Part shown: positions 34,439-42,809 of the stretch, in pieces
Layout of the letters: each line of letters begins with the position of its first letter
Numbering within the stretch: the stretch's first letter is position 1
Source: Bryobacteraceae bacterium
Lineage (GTDB): Bacteria; Acidobacteriota; Terriglobia; Bryobacterales; Bryobacteraceae
DNA: 64,000 nucleotides
Direction of reading: 5' to 3'
NCBI GenBank assembly: GCA_030041495.1
Contig: JASHNT010000055.1
Span: 1 to 64,000 of the forward strand
Notes under the pieces: model-generated
The model's database searches: none
What the model was told of the DNA's origin: nothing
Seen by the model: only the letters and a program-made list of their open reading frames with translations
Position numbers and translations under genes: made by a program

Positions 34439-35172
34439 ATCGGGACGAGCTGCGGCAGGCTCTGCAGTTTTACCGGGATTTGGGCGTGACCGATGTGTAC
34501 CTCGCTGAGGCCCCAAAAGAAACTGGCCGCGAATCTACACCAATAAAAGTAATATCGCCGCAAGAAGAAGTCGTCCTGCCTGGGCTGGAGCCCGAGGGTG
34601 ACACACTCGAGAAGATCCAGGAGGACATTGGCCCGGACTGCCGGCGCTGCCGGCTATGCGAGCAGCGCTCGAAAATCGTAATCGGCTCCGGCAATCCTCA
34701 CGCGCGCTTGGTATTCGTGGGCGAGGGGCCGGGAGCGGACGAAGATGCACAAGGGCTCCCCTTCGTCGGCCGCGCGGGACAACTTCTGACGCAGATGATC
34801 GACGGAACCACGGCCAAGGAAGGGATGCCCATCCACCGCGCCGATGTCTACATTTGTAACGTGGTGAAGTGCCGGCCTCCGGAGAATCGCACGCCGCTCC
34901 CGGATGAGATGGAGACCTGTGGCCAGTTCCTCTTCCGCCAGTTGATGGCGATTCGCCCCAAGGCTATCTGCGCGCTGGGCTCGACCGCGGCGAAGGCTCT
35001 ACTCAATACCAAGGACGGCGTGACCCGGCTGCGCGGGCATTGGCACAAATGGCACGATATTCCGGTGATCGTGACCTACCATCCTTCGTATCTTCTGCGG
35101 CCGTACAACCAGGACGCCAAGCGCCAGGCTTGGGAGGACCTGAAGAAGGTGCTGCATTACGTCTACGACTAA
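34435..35172 (+). CDS. Family 4 uracil-DNA glycosylase with [4Fe-4S] cluster
   Basis: 245 residues. The first about 60 residues are a variable linker; then CRRCRLCEQRSKIV with cluster cysteines, motif FVGEGPGADEDAQGLPFVGRAG, a CNVVKCRPPENRTP loop with further Cys, ALGSTAAKALL, and the DNA-binding motif TYHPSYLLR. This is the UDGa/family 4 (type 4) pattern that removes uracil from DNA. Such genes are often annotated from phage SPO1 DNA polymerase-related proteins. Overlap with coaBC indicates the same transcript. Confidence 0.93.
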   Translation: MNRDELRQALQFYRDLGVTDVYLAEAPKETGRESTPIKVISPQEEVVLPGLEPEGDTLEKIQEDIGPDCRRCRLCEQRSKIVIGSGNPHARLVFVGEGPGADEDAQGLPFVGRAGQLLTQMIDGTTAKEGMPIHRADVYICNVVKCRPPENRTPLPDEMETCGQFLFRQLMAIRPKAICALGSTAAKALLNTKDGVTRLRGHWHKWHDIPVIVTYHPSYLLRPYNQDAKRQAWEDLKKVLHYVYD

Positions 35173-35179
35173 GCGCGGA

Positions 35180-35827
35180 TTGTTCATCACCTTCGAAGGC
35201 CCGGAGGGCAGCGGCAAGTCGACGCAACTCCGGATGCTCGCGGCGAGGCTGCGCGAGAGCGGACGCGCCGTGTTTGAAACTGCTGAGCCTGGCGGCACGC
35301 CGATCGGTCTGCAAATCCGGCGCGTGCTTCTGGACGCCGCGAATACCGACCTCAAGCCCACCACCGAGCTCCTGCTGATGTTCGCGGCCCGCGCGCAAAA
35401 CGTCGAGCAGTGGATTCTGCCCGCGCTTGGCCGGGGCGAGGTTGTGCTGTGCGACCGCTTCACCGATTCGACTCTGGTGTATCAGGGCTCGGCGCGTGGG
35501 ATGGGCGCGGAAGTGGTGTACGAGGTCGACCGCATTGCCTGCCGCGGACTGGTTCCGGATTTGACGCTGGTGATCGATATCGACGTCGAGACCGGCTTGG
35601 CCCGCGCGCATCGCCGCAGCGTGCGCACGCAGGATATGGAAACGCGCATGGAACAGCAGGACCTGAGCTTTCACCGCAAGGTCCGCGAGGCTTACCGGAG
35701 GTTGGCCGCGGACGAGCTGCAGCGCGTCAAGCTGATCGATGGCTCGCGCCCGGAGCCCGCGGTGGCCGCGGATGTGTGGGCGGAGGTCCAAGGGCTTGTG
35801 AAACAATCGAAGGAAGCGGGCCCTTAG
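35180..35827 (+). CDS. tmk: Thymidylate kinase with an unusual start codon
   Basis: 215 residues. P-loop FITFEGPEGSGKSTQ, VVLCDRFTDSTLVYQG, and the lid region DVETGLARAHRR. Phosphorylates dTMP to dTDP. The family usually starts with M-x(1-4)-GLFITFEG, and here the conserved RGL lies before the only standard candidate, a TTG at 35180; between it and the in-frame stop at 35141 there is no ATG or GTG (an ATT at 35156 is a remote option). The stop codon TAG (35825-35827) lies inside the tRNA-Ile2 gene. Confidence 0.92.
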   Translation: MFITFEGPEGSGKSTQLRMLAARLRESGRAVFETAEPGGTPIGLQIRRVLLDAANTDLKPTTELLLMFAARAQNVEQWILPALGRGEVVLCDRFTDSTLVYQGSARGMGAEVVYEVDRIACRGLVPDLTLVIDIDVETGLARAHRRSVRTQDMETRMEQQDLSFHRKVREAYRRLAADELQRVKLIDGSRPEPAVAADVWAEVQGLVKQSKEAGP

Positions 35828-35890
35828 CACAGCGGTTAGTGCAGCGGACTCATAATCCGTTGGTCGTTGGTTCGAATCCAACAGGGCCCA
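35818..35890 (+). tRNA. tRNA-Ile2 (anticodon CAU, lysidine-modified type)
   Basis: Acceptor GGGCCCT pairs with AGGGCCC, D-stem GCAC/GTGC, anticodon loop CTCATAA with anticodon CAT, T-arm GTTGGTTCGAATCCAAC. The body closely matches tRNA-Ile(CAU) rather than tRNA-Met (compare E. coli ileX: GGCCCUUAGC start, ACUCAUAAUC loop). CCA is not encoded (the DNA reads ACTA). The first ten bases are also the last ten of tmk. Confidence 0.93.
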
Positions 35891-35896
35891 CTAAAA

Positions 35897-36895
35897 CTAC
35901 TGGCGAGCTGCCCGAAGCTTGGTAGCCTCCGCGCAATCCTGAACCACGCTGAAGTAGCGGGCTACACCATCAGCGCCCACGTCAAATGGATTCGCCTCTC
36001 CTGGTTGCCGGTTCGCGGCGCTGTGGGCTTTGAAGAAGGCATCATCGAACTCGGAGTGATTCGATAGCAGAGCCGTTGCGCCGAACCCGGCGGCGGCTTT
36101 GGCCATCTTTTTCGCTGACGCGATGTAGCCGTCGTAGTAGTCGGCGCTGGCGTTAAAAGGGATCGCCGTTCCACCAACATAAGCGATGCGCAACGGCTTG
36201 CCGTTGTCCCTCACTTCAAACAGATAAGAGAGAGTGCCCGGAGTGTGGCCGGGCGTAGTGACGATCTGAACCGAGGCGTCGCCCACGGAGACCTTCATCC
36301 CGTCCGCGCCAACCATGTCGTGCTTCGGCTTGCCACCGGCGTGGTTGGTGGATTTATCCACCGCTTCCCAATCTTCAGCGCCGTAAATGAGGTCTACCCC
36401 GGCAATTTCATCCTGGAGCAGCTTCGCGCCGCCATCGTGGTCGGCGTGCGCGTGGGAGAGGATAACGTATTTCACCTTGGTCCTGTCCAAGCCGAGCTTC
36501 TCCAGGCCGCCAAGAATTTCGTCGTTCGCCGCATAATCAAACAGCGCCTCAATGATGATGATGCCTTGGCTGCCGGTGATGGCCCAGGCGCTATGGATCT
36601 TTGTGCCGAGGAAATATAAATTGTCGGCCACTTTGGCCGGTTCCGCGTACCAGGTTTCTTTGGCGGGCGGGCGGCGAGGCGCTGCGCCTGCACGCGCTCC
36701 CGCGGCGGCTTCCGGGGCTGGGGGCCTCGCTGGAGGGGGAATGCAGAGGCGAAGGAAGGTCCCCGCCCACTCAGTGCCGGCGGCAACCTTGGCTGCCCCG
36801 AGGTAATCGTCAACTGTGGAGGGAGGCGTCTGGGCCGATGCCATCCCGAGCGTAATCGAGGCGGCGACAAAGAAGGTGGGGACACGCGAGTTCAT
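35897..36895 (-). CDS. Secreted metallo-beta-lactamase-fold hydrolase (subclass B3-like)
   Basis: 332 residues from the ATG at 36895. Signal peptide (VPTFFVAASITLGMASA) ends near residue 21. The MBL core is complete: zinc motif HAHADHDGG, a second His in TTPGHTPGTLSYLF, and a late His in ALLSNHSEFDD. The layout with an N-terminal Ala/Pro-rich segment and VADNLYFLGTKIHSAWAITG resembles B3 enzymes such as those with the Gln/His-x-His-x-Asp-His motif, but many environmental homologues have no known beta-lactamase activity. Probably the second gene of an operon with the alpha/beta hydrolase, five bases upstream. Confidence 0.85.
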   Translation of the reverse strand: MNSRVPTFFVAASITLGMASAQTPPSTVDDYLGAAKVAAGTEWAGTFLRLCIPPPARPPAPEAAAGARAGAAPRRPPAKETWYAEPAKVADNLYFLGTKIHSAWAITGSQGIIIIEALFDYAANDEILGGLEKLGLDRTKVKYVILSHAHADHDGGAKLLQDEIAGVDLIYGAEDWEAVDKSTNHAGGKPKHDMVGADGMKVSVGDASVQIVTTPGHTPGTLSYLFEVRDNGKPLRIAYVGGTAIPFNASADYYDGYIASAKKMAKAAAGFGATALLSNHSEFDDAFFKAHSAANRQPGEANPFDVGADGVARYFSVVQDCAEATKLRAARQ

Positions 36896-36900
36896 CTTGT

Positions 36901-37629
36901 TCAGTCCTTCCCCGGCTGGGTGCAGCCTTTCTCGGCCTGCTTGAATCCATCGAACAGACGCACCGCGTTCGCGCCGGCCAGCGTGGCGAGCCGGTGCGGC
37001 TGCCCCTTCTCGACGGAGTAAGTGGCGACGGTTCCTTTTGAACGCAGCCATTCCACTTCCTTCTGCATCTCTCCATGCCACATGTATTGGTCATTCTCGC
37101 CGACGTACAAGAAGACGCACATTTTTGAAATGGCCTGGAGCTTCGCCGCGCTCGGCTCCCACATATAGCCGGGGAAGGCGGTCACGGACAAAAAGTACTG
37201 CGGATTCTCGGCAGCAACGTGCATCGCGGCGATTCCGCCGTTGGATGGGCCCGCGATATTGAACTTGTTGCCCTCGATCTTGTACTCGGCCAGCATCATT
37301 TTAAGGAACTCCGGAAAAATGCGGTCCCCGCCCTCGAAGAACACCTGATCGTCCGGTGCCGCCGGCGCGATCACGATATATCCCAGCTTCTCTGCCTCCG
37401 CCCGGAGGTTGCGGCTCAGAACGCTATCGACTGTGTCCATCGTCTCCGGACCCCCGCCGAACGCAAGGATCGCGGGATAAGTTTTGGAGGGATCGTATCC
37501 GTCAGGGAGAACGACCTTGTAGTGCACGGTCATGCCCGCCACCTTTTTTGTCTTCTCCAGCAGCTCCCCACGGACCGGCAGGGTCGCGAGGATCGTCAGC
37601 GCAGCGAGCAGCGTCCAACCTGTTTTCAT
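36901..37629 (-). CDS. Secreted alpha/beta hydrolase (esterase/depolymerase-like)
   Basis: 242 residues with a signal peptide (about 1-21). Sequence order fits an alpha/beta hydrolase: MTVHYKVVLPDGYDPSKTYPAILAFGGG (oxyanion region), the nucleophile elbow NIAGPSNGGIAAMHVA with Ser in GPSNGG, and a late His in EKGQPHRLATL. The family includes PHB depolymerase-like and dienelactone hydrolase-like secreted esterases. Substrate unknown. It is followed closely by the metallo-hydrolase gene. Confidence 0.8.
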   Translation of the reverse strand: MKTGWTLLAALTILATLPVRGELLEKTKKVAGMTVHYKVVLPDGYDPSKTYPAILAFGGGPETMDTVDSVLSRNLRAEAEKLGYIVIAPAAPDDQVFFEGGDRIFPEFLKMMLAEYKIEGNKFNIAGPSNGGIAAMHVAAENPQYFLSVTAFPGYMWEPSAAKLQAISKMCVFLYVGENDQYMWHGEMQKEVEWLRSKGTVATYSVEKGQPHRLATLAGANAVRLFDGFKQAEKGCTQPGKD

Positions 37630-37706
37630 GAGAGCCTCCCGAGCGGCAACAATGATTCTACACTGCGGCAGCGTTCAACAAGGAAAGAGCGTTCAACTAA
37701 CGTCCC

Positions 37707-40529
37707 TTAGCTGGCTTTCGACTCAAGAGCGGCCTTTTGCCGCCGCAGCGTCGGATCAACCGAAGCCGCGGCGCGCTCCGCATCGAACGGGTCTCCCAGA
37801 AACGCGCGCAACTTGGCCGCGGTCTCAGCCGGCGCTTCCACGGCCTGAGCGTAGCTGATGCCGAGAACGTGGACGTTTTCGGCGCGCTTCAGCCACTGGT
37901 CGATGCGCACCAGTTGACTGGTGTAGGCGTGGGTCAGGGCTGGGCTTCTCAGGCGCCCTCCTTTGCGCCGCAAGCGCTGGAGCATCGCTTTCTGCGACGC
38001 CAACACCTCGCCCAGGTCGCGATGCATGAACACGATCCGGTACTCTTCGCCGCCCGGCAAATGGGTCAAGAGGTGTCCGATGACCTTCACTACGGCTCCG
38101 CGAGCCTCGGGCAGCCAACTGGTGTCCTTGTGTAAGAGGGTCGCGTTGCGATGCTCCAGGTAGCCGCGCGGGTTGTCCTCATCCGCGACGCGCTCGCCAT
38201 CGGTATATGGCGGAATACCGGCCGCGACCAGCATCTGCATCATCATCGAAGTTCCGCTGCGTGGCAAGCCCGAAACGATGGTGATTACTCGCGATCGATC
38301 CTGGGGCGGAGCAGCACCTCCGCGTGACCAGATGGCAGCCGACCGCTGCATCTCCGCGGCGGGTACGCCGGCCGTTTCCTTCTCGAGCTTCGCCTCCGCG
38401 GCCGCGCGAGCAGCGTCCTGTTTCTTCGACACCTGCTCGCGGGTGAGGTTGGCTTGCGCCATATGCTGGGCGGCCTCGCCGAGCCTGGCAGCGTCGTGCT
38501 GCAGCAATTTCGCCAACGCCAGGCGTGCCCGCGCAAATCCCGGCGCCTGAGCCAGGGCAACCCGGTATTCCCGTTCCGCTTCGCGCGGATCTCCTAAACG
38601 TTCCAGAGCCGTCCCCAGCACCAGATGGGTTTGTGGCTGCAAGTACACCAGAGCCAGCGAATCGATCGCGCTTTCCGCGGCCTCCTGGTACCGTTTCAGC
38701 GCAAACTGGATCCCCGCACGCAGGCTCAGGGCCTCGTATCGCTCCGGGTCCTCCTTGAGGATAAGGGCAATGTAGGAAAGCGCGCGCTCCGATTCGCCGA
38801 CAGCCGCAAAACCGCGGGCCAGGAACATTCCCAGTTCGGAGCCTCGGGCCATGACCGCCAGCTCTCCCAGCGCGGCTCGCGCCTGCTCCTTCTGCGCTTT
38901 GGACCGGCCCTGCGCCAACGCCACTTCCGCATGCAGCAGGAGCCTTTCGAGGACGTGCCCGTTGGCTTTCTCGGCCAGCCGATGGCGCTCATGCCGCTCT
39001 GCCTTGTCTTCCGGCGTGAGGTCCGTATCCGGCCGCTCCGCGCGGCGGCGCTCGAATTCCTTAGCGGCGCGCGGCGCAAACTCCGCGCAGGCTTTGTCGA
39101 AGGCCGCCAAATCCTTGCGCGCCTGGGGGATCAGCCCCTGGTGCAGCCGGCACTGGATCAGATGCATGAAGATGCGCCCCTCCTCCGGCTCCTGTGCAAC
39201 CAAATCCACCAGAATCTCCGCGGCTTGCGGAAGGTCGCCGGCATCCAGGCACGCCCGCGCCAGGTTGTAGCGGTTCTCCGTAACGGCCTTTGCGACGTTC
39301 TTGGCTTGATCGTCCCCCAGCGGGGCGACGTAGCCCAGGTCCACCAACTGTTTCAGGGATTCCGCCGCCGCGGCGCTATCGTAGTGGAGGTTCGGCGGAT
39401 GCCGGCCGTCTTCGCCGGGAACTTCATCCCATGAGGGAATGCGCGGCAGCTCGGTTTGGCCGGGGAATGCGTTGATCAGAACCTTGCCATGCATGTCGCC
39501 GCCGGCCGGCAGGCCGAACAGATGCAACACCGTGGGAGTAATGTCTAGAACACTTGCGCCATAAATCTGCGCGCCCGCTTTGACGCCAGGCACGCGCATG
39601 CACAGAATCCCGAAATGACGATGCTCCACTGCGGGCCCGGCTGCCTCCGCGGGAATATAATCCGGCAGCAGAGCGTCAGAATGGAATCCGTGATCGCTCA
39701 ACAGAATCACCGGGCATTCGGGACCGGCCAACTGCAGCAGGCGGCCCAGCATAACGTCGTGATAGCGGTAGGCGTTGGAGACGACCTCCGCATAAAACTC
39801 CTCTTCACCTTCGCTGCGCCGGCGTTTGCGCGCGTAGTCGCGCATGAAGCGATGCGAAAAATGATCGATGCTGCTGTAATAGACCGCGGCCAAGTCCCAT
39901 TCCACGCGCTCCATCAGATCGGTGGCCGCCGCATGGATGCTGAGCGTCTCGGCGACGATATTGGCCAGGTCGTGTAGGCTCCGGTCTTTGCTTTGATCCA
40001 CGCGGGCCGCCTCCGGCACGAACAACTGCAACATCTCCCCCGTGATATCGATGGGGTGGACGCGCAAATCGGCCAACTCCGCGGCGAGCTCGGGCGGGTG
40101 CACTGTTCCCGGCGCTATGGGCGTTTCCGGATCCGCATCGGAGTTCAAAGGAAAGTGATTCGAAACCATCGCGCCGCGGATCGGCTCGGCCGGATGCGAC
40201 GGCCACCACCCCACCACGACGGAGCGCTTGCCGTTTTGATGAAGGATATTCCAGAGAGCCTTGGTGGTGCGGCCCAGATTCGTGATCGGGCGCACTCCCA
40301 TCCCGTCTTCAGTGGGTTCGATGAAGCCGTGAATTCCGTGCCGGGTCGGACGCTTACCCGTGGCGATGGAAGTCCACAGGGTCGGGCTCAGCGGCGGGTA
40401 AAGAGTGGCGATGTTGCCGTGAACCCCCTGACTCATCAAGGAGGCCAAATGCGGCATCTGGCCGTTCTTGAGCAGGGGACGGATGACCTTCCAATCGGCT
40501 GCGTCCCAGCCGACCAACAGCAGCTTCAC
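37707..40529 (-). CDS. Fusion: type I phosphodiesterase/AP-superfamily domain, TPR repeats, sulfotransferase
   Basis: 940 residues from a GTG whose GTGA overlaps the PEP-CTERM gene stop. Residues 1 to about 380: alkaline-phosphatase-superfamily phosphodiesterase (LLLVGWDAADWKVI, YPPLSPTLWTSIATGKRPTRHG, VILLSDHGFHS, DITPTVLHLFGLP). Residues about 410-720: TPR-like helices (ARACLDAGDLPQAAEILVDL, YIALILKEDPERYEALSLRA, LALVYLQPQTHLVLGTALER). Residues about 750-940: PAPS-dependent sulfotransferase with 5'-phosphosulfate loop GLPRSGTSMMMQML at 754 and NPRGYLEHRNATLL. The three parts are each well defined; the combination suggests removal and addition of phosphate or sulfate groups on cell-surface material (inference). 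Confidence 0.85.
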   Translation of the reverse strand: MKLLLVGWDAADWKVIRPLLKNGQMPHLASLMSQGVHGNIATLYPPLSPTLWTSIATGKRPTRHGIHGFIEPTEDGMGVRPITNLGRTTKALWNILHQNGKRSVVVGWWPSHPAEPIRGAMVSNHFPLNSDADPETPIAPGTVHPPELAAELADLRVHPIDITGEMLQLFVPEAARVDQSKDRSLHDLANIVAETLSIHAAATDLMERVEWDLAAVYYSSIDHFSHRFMRDYARKRRRSEGEEEFYAEVVSNAYRYHDVMLGRLLQLAGPECPVILLSDHGFHSDALLPDYIPAEAAGPAVEHRHFGILCMRVPGVKAGAQIYGASVLDITPTVLHLFGLPAGGDMHGKVLINAFPGQTELPRIPSWDEVPGEDGRHPPNLHYDSAAAAESLKQLVDLGYVAPLGDDQAKNVAKAVTENRYNLARACLDAGDLPQAAEILVDLVAQEPEEGRIFMHLIQCRLHQGLIPQARKDLAAFDKACAEFAPRAAKEFERRRAERPDTDLTPEDKAERHERHRLAEKANGHVLERLLLHAEVALAQGRSKAQKEQARAALGELAVMARGSELGMFLARGFAAVGESERALSYIALILKEDPERYEALSLRAGIQFALKRYQEAAESAIDSLALVYLQPQTHLVLGTALERLGDPREAEREYRVALAQAPGFARARLALAKLLQHDAARLGEAAQHMAQANLTREQVSKKQDAARAAAEAKLEKETAGVPAAEMQRSAAIWSRGGAAPPQDRSRVITIVSGLPRSGTSMMMQMLVAAGIPPYTDGERVADEDNPRGYLEHRNATLLHKDTSWLPEARGAVVKVIGHLLTHLPGGEEYRIVFMHRDLGEVLASQKAMLQRLRRKGGRLRSPALTHAYTSQLVRIDQWLKRAENVHVLGISYAQAVEAPAETAAKLRAFLGDPFDAERAAASVDPTLRRQKAALESKAS

Positions 40530-41278
40530 GCGGCGTGCTTGGCTTGCTTCCAGCGCCGGACTCCGAGTGCTCCCAGCATCAACGCCCCCAAAGCGGTGCT
40601 GGCCAGGGTCCCCGGTTCGGGTACGGCGCCCTGAGAACCGGTGGAACCGGCCGGCAAGTTGGAGCTGTCAAACGCCCACTCGGTGATGGTCATATCGGGG
40701 CCCAAGTTCGCGCTGGTCCCCGAGACATTTGCGTTCTTGTCCAAACTCAGCTCCACCCATCCGTCGTAAGTCTGGGCGTCGAAGGTGAAGGTAAAGAGTG
40801 CGTACTTATTGGAGAAAGGCGCGGGGCTGCGCTTGTGCGACCTAGTGGTGTAGGTGGCGGAGAAGGTGGTGGTGTGGATGTGCGTAATCCAAAAGCGCGT
40901 GGCGACCTTTCCGGCGCCGGCGAGGTTCGCGGCGCCCAGCGTTGCCCCTGACCCAACTATTTTTAGGAAGGCGTCGCTGGTGGCGAACTTGAAGTTGAGC
41001 CCAGCTCCGAGCCCCGAAAACATAATCCTCCGGCTCTTGCCTTCGCTCACTGTACCGCCGGTGTTTCTCTGCGTGAAAAGGTTGAACCCAGCGCCGCCGA
41101 ACAGGCTGTTTGTGGCCCCAAAACTTGGGTTATATCCCGAGTCGAAGCCGACCTTTCCCGGCGGCAAAGTCTGCACGATCGGAGCAGCGTTGGCCGTACC
41201 TAGCCCTGCAACGAGCGCCCCAGCCCCCAATGCGGACAACGAGGCCAGCTTAGTAGTACACTTTTGGTCCAACTTCAT
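40526..41278 (-). CDS. PEP-CTERM sorting-domain protein
   Basis: 250 residues: signal peptide (about 1-31, LGAGALVAGLGTANA), a beta-rich middle with Gly/Thr/Ser, and the sorting tail VPEPGTLASTALGALMLGALGVRRWKQ: PEP motif, hydrophobic segment, basic end. Such tails are processed by exosortase, which was not seen in this window. The start has GGAGGG upstream, and the gene is translationally coupled to the phosphodiesterase-sulfotransferase gene, which may modify it or a surface polymer it joins (inference). Confidence 0.88.
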   Translation of the reverse strand: MKLDQKCTTKLASLSALGAGALVAGLGTANAAPIVQTLPPGKVGFDSGYNPSFGATNSLFGGAGFNLFTQRNTGGTVSEGKSRRIMFSGLGAGLNFKFATSDAFLKIVGSGATLGAANLAGAGKVATRFWITHIHTTTFSATYTTRSHKRSPAPFSNKYALFTFTFDAQTYDGWVELSLDKNANVSGTSANLGPDMTITEWAFDSSNLPAGSTGSQGAVPEPGTLASTALGALMLGALGVRRWKQAKHAA

Positions 41279-41320
41279 GAGACAAGACCCTCCGACCTGT
41301 ATCTACTTTGGTACCGATCC

Positions 41321-41350
41321 AGCATAGCCGAAGAGTTACAGTCCTTGCAA
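41321..41350 (-). promoter_or_regulatory. Candidate promoter of the PEP-CTERM operon
   Basis: On the minus strand TTGCAA (41350-41345) and TATGCT (41326-41321) with an 18-base spacer; the predicted start lies about 35 bases before the ATG at 41278. The rest of the 224-base gap shows no gene. Confidence 0.4.
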
Positions 41351-41502
41351 TACCAAAAGCGCACTAGTAATAGTACCCGCGTTTGTGGGTATCCTCGCGC
41401 TGGGTGTACCTCTTTGGGAGCCTTGCCGGGTGAGTCCGGGAGTTAGCCGGCCTCTCCTGGCGGCGAGAAGGTCCGCACAATCGGCGTCCCGTTTGGCCGT
41501 GT

Positions 41503-42138
41503 TCAGGACGCCCGTCTGTGGGGGTGCGCCTTCTTTCGGGTTGCGGCTTCCCAGGCTAAAATCGCGCAGCGAATGGAGAAATCCAGGCTCTTACGCGCGG
41601 CTCCATCCCGGGCTTGGATGGCGAGTCCATCGATTACCGTGGTGATAAAGGACGCGAGAGATGGCGCATCGAGGCCGGGAGGCAGCTCGCCTTCGGCCAC
41701 GCCGCGCTCAAGCCTTCGCCGAATGCTCTTCTGGCGTCGCACGCGCAAGCTGCGGAGGTAGTCCTGTACGTTCTGATTCGCGGGCGTGTTGTTCATCGCA
41801 CCCAGCACCAGCATGCAGCCGCGCGGAAGGCCCGGTTTCGTGAACGCCGCGACGGCGGCTTGGAGCAAGGCCTCGATGGCGCCGCGCGCGGTGGGCTCTT
41901 GGCCGAGGGTCCGCATCATCGGTGCGCCAAGGGTGCGGCTATAGAGCTCGACGGCTTCGCGGAACAGTTTTTCCTTGGATCCGAAGGCGGCGTAAAAGCT
42001 GGGCGCGGAGATGCCTCCCATGGCCCGCTGCAAATCGGCCAGCGAAGCGCCTTCGTAGCCGCGCGCCCAAAACGCCTGCATCGCCCGCCACAGGGCGTCT
42101 TCGCGGTTGAACTCGCGGGGCCGGCCGCGCCGTGTCAT
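41503..42138 (-). CDS. TetR/AcrR-family transcriptional regulator
   Basis: 211 residues. N-terminal HTH: RPREFNREDALWRAMQAFWARGYEGASLADLQRAMGGISAPSFYAAFGSKEKLF is the TetR pattern; the C-terminal helical domain is variable and would bind a ligand. It is divergent from a DinB-family gene. The 96-base gap holds two copies of a palindromic element, one over each promoter, so the regulator probably represses both itself and the DinB gene. Confidence 0.93.
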   Translation of the reverse strand: MTRRGRPREFNREDALWRAMQAFWARGYEGASLADLQRAMGGISAPSFYAAFGSKEKLFREAVELYSRTLGAPMMRTLGQEPTARGAIEALLQAAVAAFTKPGLPRGCMLVLGAMNNTPANQNVQDYLRSLRVRRQKSIRRRLERGVAEGELPPGLDAPSLASFITTVIDGLAIQARDGAARKSLDFSIRCAILAWEAATRKKAHPHRRAS

Positions 42139-42151
42139 GATCCTGCCTTTC

Positions 42152-42221
42152 TATAGCGACTACTATACAACTCTTGACGGCACCGGGCAAGGTGCGCCAT
42201 AATTCCATAGCGACTACTATA
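42152..42221. promoter_or_regulatory. Twin operators with divergent promoters between tetR-type gene and dinB-type gene
   Basis: The 15-mer ATAGCGACTACTATA occurs at 42153-42167 and 42207-42221; its core ATAG-N6-CTAT is a palindrome. Copy 1 covers the -10 (TATAGT, 42167-42162 minus strand) of a promoter with -35 TTGCCC (42190-42185) and a 17-base spacer for the regulator. Copy 2 lies just after the -10 (CATAAT 42198-42203) of a promoter with -35 TTGACG (42174-42179) and an 18-base spacer for the dinB-type gene. The outer flanks form a longer inverted pair (CTTTCTATAG / CTATAGAAAG). Confidence 0.75.
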
Positions 42222-42234
42222 GAAAGGTGAAGCG

Positions 42235-42774
42235 ATGCAACAGAGCCTGGAATGTACCGTGGCTGTTCTTGGCCGCACGCCGGCCGCTTTGAACGCGCTC
42301 CTGCGCGACTTGCCGGAAGCCTGGGTTACGGCCAACGAGGGCGAAAAAACCTGGAGCGTGACCGACGTCGTCCGGCACCTGATCCTGACCGATCGCACCA
42401 ACTGGATGACGCGCGTCAAATTCCTGCTGGAATTCGGCGAGTTGCGCCCGTTTCCGGCCTTCGACCGTAAAGGTTACGCCCGCGAAGCGCAGGGCCGGAC
42501 TCGCGCTGAGTCACTGGACGAGTTCGCCCGCGTGCGCACCCAGAGCTTGGCCGAGCTGCACGCGCTTCATCTGCATCCCGAGCAGTTCGCAGTGCGAGGC
42601 CAGCACCCGGCGCTGGGGGTGGTTACGATTTCCGAGCTTTTGGCAGCCTGGGCCGCGCACGATTTGACCCACCTGCACCAGATTTCGCGGATCATGGCGC
42701 ATCAATATCACGAAGCGGTTGGCCCGTGGAGCCGCTTCCTGGGAGTGATGCATTGCGCCGGCCACGGTCAATGA
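42235..42774 (+). CDS. DinB-family (DUF664-like) four-helix-bundle protein
   Basis: 179 residues from an ATG with AGAAAGGTGA upstream. The DinB/YfiT fold is suggested by WSVTDVVRHLILTDRTNWMTRV and the later HDLTHLHQISRIMAHQY, which give the His triad of metal-binding members of this superfamily. Many members are thiol transferases (mycothiol or bacillithiol S-transferases) or have unknown roles in stress response. Regulation by the divergent TetR-type protein is very likely from the operator pair. Confidence 0.8.
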   Translation: MQQSLECTVAVLGRTPAALNALLRDLPEAWVTANEGEKTWSVTDVVRHLILTDRTNWMTRVKFLLEFGELRPFPAFDRKGYAREAQGRTRAESLDEFARVRTQSLAELHALHLHPEQFAVRGQHPALGVVTISELLAAWAAHDLTHLHQISRIMAHQYHEAVGPWSRFLGVMHCAGHGQ

Positions 42775-42775
42775 C

Positions 42776-42809
42776 CCGAGGCCCTGCTGTTCTCAGAGCA
42801 GCGCCTCGG
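42776..42809. terminator. Hairpin between convergent genes
   Basis: CCGAGGC-C-CTGCT pairs with AGCAG-C-GCCTCGG around the loop GTTCTCAG: a 12-bp stem with one mismatch pair. It covers the gap after the dinB-type gene and the last bases of the convergent gene, so it may end transcripts from both sides. No clear U-run. Confidence 0.45.

Noticed and set aside
41279-41502. Sigma-54 promoter upstream of the PEP-CTERM gene, as is found for some PEP-CTERM systems
   Set aside because: The GG and GC elements near TTGGTATTGCAAGG have the wrong spacing; a sigma-70-type promoter fits better.
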